A DNA stretch of 64,000 nt, taken from Aselliscus stoliczkanus. Lineage: Eukaryota; Chordata; Mammalia; Chiroptera; Hipposideridae. A program made the position numbers and the translations under genes. The stretch covers positions 95,570,709 to 95,634,708 of the forward strand of contig CM066737.1 of NCBI GenBank assembly GCA_033961575.1. Direction: 5' to 3'. The first letter of the stretch is position 1. Every line of letters starts with the position of its first letter. This document shows, one piece after another, positions 59,655-64,000 of the stretch. Below the pieces are notes generated by a model that saw only the letters and a list, made by a program, of their open reading frames with translations, made no database searches and was not told where the DNA came from.

Positions 59655-60112
59655 GGGCCGGCCGAGTGGCGCATTGGTTAAGCGCTGGTTTGGGGATGCC
59701 AGCGGCCCCGGTTCGGATCCCACATGAGGGCCAGTGACACTGCCCTCTACAGCTAACAACAGCTCCACCTGGAGCTGGGCTGTGCGAGCCCCGGTGATGG
59801 TGTGGGCTGCAGCCCCTGCTGCAGTGGGCTGCCATAGGCTACAGTGAGTGGCCTGCAGCCAGCGTGAGCGGCTGGCAGCCAAGCGTGAGCTGCCAATAGC
59901 CGCGGTGAGCGACATCCAGAGGCCAGCGACCGATCTGCCTCATCCGGGAAGAGCACAATGACGATACCAGCATGGGCCAGTGAAGCAATGTCCTCTGCAA
60001 CTAGACTGAAGAACAAAAGGACAGCAACTTGTCGGTTCCCCTTCCCCAATTCCCCAACACTGCTCCCCTCCGCCAATTCCCCAATAAAATCTTAAAAAAA
60101 AAAAAAAAAAAA
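59655..60112 (+). mobile_element. Long-form SINE, young copy
   Basis: Intact head, pure A tail. Perfect 14-bp flanks AAAAGACGGGCCTG at 59641-59654 and 60113-60126. Confidence 0.96.
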
Positions 60113-60929
60113 AAAAGACGGGCCTGATGAGTCTGAAAGCACTCTGCACACATTAGCACCTGAGCTCTTCCTCTGAAATATTAATTCAAATGGACTTCAA
60201 CTATACATATGCCACCAGACCAAAAGAGGTTAATAAGAAGAATTAGTTAAGAACTAAGCAATCTAATGATTTATTAACATTCAGCTTTTATAGAAGTAGT
60301 TGCATATTGTAGAAAATAGTGTTTTAAATACAACTTTATCTTAATAAAAGTCATTGGCCTTAGAACATAAAAAGAACTAAATGGAGAGAACACAGCTATA
60401 TTATTACTCCACACTCACTGTCATCAAAAAGCTTTATTAAAATTATGGTTTGTACAAAGCAAAATTTCTAATTTTATAATCAACATGTTAAAAATGGTGA
60501 CATTCTTTCACTTAACCAAACTAGTTTTAAGGGTTCCAAGCTTAAATTATTTGCTATAATTTTTGTTAATTTGTCTCTTTTAAATAAAACAGCTTAAAAA
60601 AACTGGAAGCAATATTTTATTAAAATGTATATTAGGAATGAAGCATCATATAGGTTTACATTAAAATAGAGGCTCTTTGGCCAAGTGGGGGGGAGGGGGT
60701 TGGCTGAAGGGACCCCATGCTGCAGATGTATATTAGCTGTTTCCTTTGATATTACCCTTGTCTTCCATAAGAATGCAGTATGTCGCCACCGCATTAATTT
60801 TGCTAATCCTTCTAAAACTGAATGATGCATTTTGCCTGGGCTTTAAATTTTAGAGTTTAACATTTAGGGTAGTAAATTTTGCAATTCACTACCTGCTCCT
60901 GACAGCATGAAATCAGTATAAAGATAGAC

Positions 60930-62431
60930 ATATAAATGGAATGGAATTAAAGAGTCCAGAAATTAACTCCTCATATTTCCAGTCAATTATTTTCAACAAG
61001 GGTGCCAAGAACATTCAATGGGGAAAGAATAGTCTTTTCAACAAATGGTGTTGGGGTAACTGAATATCCACATGCCAAAAAATGAAGCTAACTCCTCACC
61101 ACACACCATATACAAAAATGAACGCAAAATGGATCAAAGCCTTAACATAAGAGCTAACGCTATAAAAATCATAGAAGAAAACAAGTATAAATCCACATGA
61201 CCTTGGATTAGGTAACCATTTCTTAAATATGACACCAAAAGCACAAGCAACAAAAAAAAAAAAATAGAGATAAACTGGACTTCATCAAAATTTAAAACTT
61301 TTGTGTGTCAAAGGGCACTATCAAAAAAGTAGAGACAACTGACAATAGAAAATATTTGCAAATCACATATCTTATCAAGGACTTGTATCTAGAATATATA
61401 AAGAATTATATATAAATATGTAATTACATATATAATTTTTTTATATATAATAAAAAGACAAATAACTCAATTTAAAAATGGGCAGAGGATCTGGATAGAC
61501 AATTCTCCAAAGAATATATACAAATGGCCAAGAAATACATGAAAAGATGCTCAACATCATTAGCCACCAGGGAAATGCAAATCAAAATCACAACAGGATA
61601 CCACTTCACATCCACTAGGATGGCTATGATCTAAAAGACAGTATTAACAAGTGCTGCAGAGGATGTGGAGAAATTGGAAATTCATACATGGCTGGTGAGA
61701 ATGCAAACTAGGCAGCCACTTTAGAAAAGCCTGGAGGTTCCTCAAAAAGATAAACACAGTATAACCATATGACCTGACAATTCCACTGTTACATATTATA
61801 TATGAGAAATGAAAACGTATGTCCACAAAAACTGTACACAAATGTTGATATTATAGTCATAACAGCCAAAAAGTGGAAACAACCCAAATGTCCATCAACC
61901 AATGAATGGACTAAAATGCATACCCAGACAACAGATTACTCAGTAATTAAAAAGAACGAATAAAATTTTTTTTAAAAGAAGAAAAGATGTGGACCCAAGA
62001 AATACTACGAAGACAAAACTAATAGGTCATGGCTACTGATTGAATATGGGGAGTGAAAAATAGGTAAGATTCAAATAAAACTTTTGATTCTTCAAGGCAG
62101 GAAATGTGGTGCCAGTAACAGAGGGAAAAGGGGGAATGACGTGCTGACATATGCTACAACATGAATGAGTGCTGAAAACACTATGCAAGTGAAAGAAGCC
62201 AGTCACAAAAGATCACATATTACAGGAGTCCAATTTATATGAAATGTCCAGAATACGCAAATCCATAGAGACAAAAAGTAGATTGGGGGTTGCTTGGAGT
62301 TGGAGGGTGATGGGAGTAATAACTAAAGGGTATGGGGTTTCTCTTTGGGGTAATGAAAATTTTCTAAAATTGGTTGTAATGATGGTTGCACAAGCTTGTG
62401 ACTATATAAAACCATTCAACTGCACACTTTA
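60930..62431 (+). mobile_element. L1 ORF2 3' fragment and UTR
   Basis: AACAAATGGTGTTGGGGTAA, GGGAAATGCAAATCAAAATC, CATCCACTAGGATGGCTATG and TCATAACAGCCAAAAAGTGG, in L1 order with many stops. Confidence 0.85.
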
Positions 62432-62883
62432 TTTTATTTATTTATTTATTTTTTAAAAGATTTTATTGGGGAATTGGGACAGCGTTCGGGAATCGAGGAA
62501 GGGGAACAGACAAGTTGCTGTCCTTTTGTTCTTCAGTCTACTTGTGGAGGACGTCGCTTCACTGGCCCATGTTGGTATCATCACTGCGCTCTTTCCGGGT
62601 AAGGCAGATGGGCTGCCGGCCTCTGGACGGCTGCTCATGGCGGCTCTTAGCAGCTCACGCTGGCTGCCGGCCACTCACTGTAGCCCACGACAGCCCACTG
62701 CAGCAGGGGCTGCAGCTATGGCGTCCCCGGGGACTCACAGCAGCCCAGCTCCAGTGTTGTTCACCACCTTAGCTGTAGAGGGCAGTGTCACTGGCCCTCA
62801 TATGTGCGATCCAAACTGGGACCCTGCCGCTCGGAGCTGGCATCCCAAGCCAGCTCCTAACCAACGTGCCACTCGGCTGGCCC
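62432..62883 (-). mobile_element. Long-form SINE inside the L1 3' end
   Basis: Tail AAAAGATTTTATTGGGGAAT at the left, head CCACTCGGCTGGCCC at the right. Flanks CAACTGCACACTTTA at 62417-62431 and 62884-62898 split the end of the L1. Confidence 0.95.
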
Positions 62884-64000
62884 CAACTGCACACTTTAAA
62901 TGAGTGAATTGTATGGTATTTTTGTATAAAGCTATGAGCAAAAAAGTTATTTCAACACTTGCGCTGAATCTAGGATTAGAAAGGAACACCTAACTCTTGC
63001 TTATCTTCTACCTGTTCTAATTAAAAGACATGGGAGATGTCAACAAGATCTAGAGTGACATCTCATTGATCATGTTAATATCAGAGGCACTCCAAGAATA
63101 TTTGTTTCCTACAGCTATTGTAAGGCAGTGCCTGACCAATCACCACCAGATCTTCAACTTTCCATACTGCACAAACTGATGTGTCACAAAATAGTATCTT
63201 GGCTCTGTAGCTGCAAAGAGAAACTCCAGGAGGTTGAAGACCACTGAAAAGAAATTAGGGATATCTGGTAGCTGTCTCAGATTAAGGAGAACTAAGAAAC
63301 AACTTGAATAAACAAGTGGATGACTCAAACACTCCACCTCTCAGAGAACCAGAAAAATCCTAAGCACCATAAACCAGTACTACCGTATCTAGCGCTACCA
63401 GGACCAAATACGAGGCAGTAGCTCCTGGGAAGGTAGAATGTGTCGTTAATATGTTGGATGAGGCATGCTGGCCCACAGGCTTTCAGTTATAGCATTTATA
63501 TACTCATTTACTTAATACTGCACAACTAATACTCACAGGGTTTGATCATATGTAACACATGAGTGGCTAAGATGCAGTGGACAGTTCCTGTCCTCAAGAA
63601 ACATACAATTTCAAACCAATCATAACATCTAGACTGCACAGACTAGATAAAGAGGTCATCCTGGCCTCAAAGGCAGCTATACTGTGACAAAGAGCATTTG
63701 TGTCAATATACGCTACTATGACATATAAAGAATGAAGATTGCTACCTCATCATCGTTTTAAGTGAGACCTTTAGGGGTAAGAAATCTGACAAGATGGACA
63801 CTAAAAACTTTATAAAAGCTGTTAATTAGGTTCTTAGATTCAATGACTTATGGACATTTTTAAAGAGAAAAGTATTTGGACATCTGTTCATGTTCTTCTT
63901 TGTCCTGTGAAGTGATAAATAAATATCACAGGAATTCAGAGGCACTACCATCTCCCATATTATGAAAAGCACTCAGTTGACTGTGAACAATGGTATCTCA

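Larger units (their letters stand above)
46109..64000 (-). other. ZFX: Large ZFX intron, continuing past the window edge
   Basis: No ZFX-like coding sequence is seen upstream of 46108. The large acidic exon of ZFX (over 150 codons) should have shown as a long open frame if present. The stretch holds SINEs, MIR, L2, an L1 3' piece and a DNA transposon, listed separately. From 46200 to 48700 I see an old repeat interrupted by a MER5A-like piece near 46375-46510, a 22-bp tandem duplication near 46660-46702, and otherwise unassigned sequence. From 60130 to 60900 and 63000 to 64000 I recognise nothing. Confidence 0.7.

Noticed and set aside
59753..60076. Recurrent ~100-145-codon open frames such as GEGNSVGE..NRQVAVLLFFSLV
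   Set aside because: They are the antisense strand of the long-form SINE and appear at nearly every copy. Shared sequence reflects the repeat, not a gene family.
1..64000. An undescribed multi-gene system
   Set aside because: Only one host gene is present and everything else is accounted for by repeats or unassigned non-coding sequence. Nothing supports a novel gene system.

Overview
The window is a piece of a placental mammal genome, most likely from a bat. It is AT-rich, has spliced vertebrate exons, and is crowded with interspersed repeats. The dominant repeat is a tRNA-related SINE whose head reads like GGCCGGCCGAGTGGCGCA. I count 25 copies: 13 of a ~400-450 bp form and 12 of a ~100 bp form. 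Two further SINEs have a different head that resembles bat VES/Rhin-1-type elements. Together with small mariner-type DNA elements and many half-L1 (HAL1) remnants, this points to Chiroptera, perhaps the horseshoe/leaf-nosed bat side. That placement rests on remembered repeat signatures and was not searched.

The only protein-coding gene I can support is the 3' part of ZFX on the minus strand. Five exons are present: 46108-45959, 45752-45609, 45234-45082, 44547-44407 and the terminal coding exon 43603-42420. All splice sites are AG/GT and the reading frame is continuous across every junction. They encode the end of the acidic activation domain, a polyalanine tract, a basic nuclear localisation segment and 13 C2H2 zinc fingers ending at a stop codon. 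The 3' UTR runs down from 42419; the best nearby poly(A) signal is at 39606-39611. The upstream acidic exons are not in the window, so the intron beginning at 46109 runs past position 64000 and is at least 17.9 kb long.

Layout: 1-9.6 kb, ancient repeats (MER20, MER5A-like, L1/HAL1, a Tigger-derived MITE, a mariner MITE, SINEs). 9.6-12.7 kb, two endogenous retroviral LTRs separated by an old repeat. 13.4-16 kb, microsatellites and three SINEs, two of them joined as a dimer. 16-18 kb, unassigned. 18-29 kb, a mosaic of L1/HAL1 pieces with many short SINEs. 29.1-32.7 kb, an almost complete HAL1 flanked by a target duplication and carrying a solo LTR. 33-37 kb, old L1 and two SINEs. 37-48.7 kb, a zone without the lineage SINE that holds all ZFX exons, the 3' UTR and a striking 45-bp-arm hairpin. 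48.7-64 kb, intron with SINEs, L2, MIR, L1 and a second copy of a 239-bp DNA transposon.

I found no multi-gene system, CRISPR array, RNA gene or operon. The points most worth a second look are the near-perfect hairpin at 38547-38649, the SINE family with two 3' body types, the SINE dimer, and the 239-bp terminal-inverted-repeat element that keeps a piece of coding sequence.
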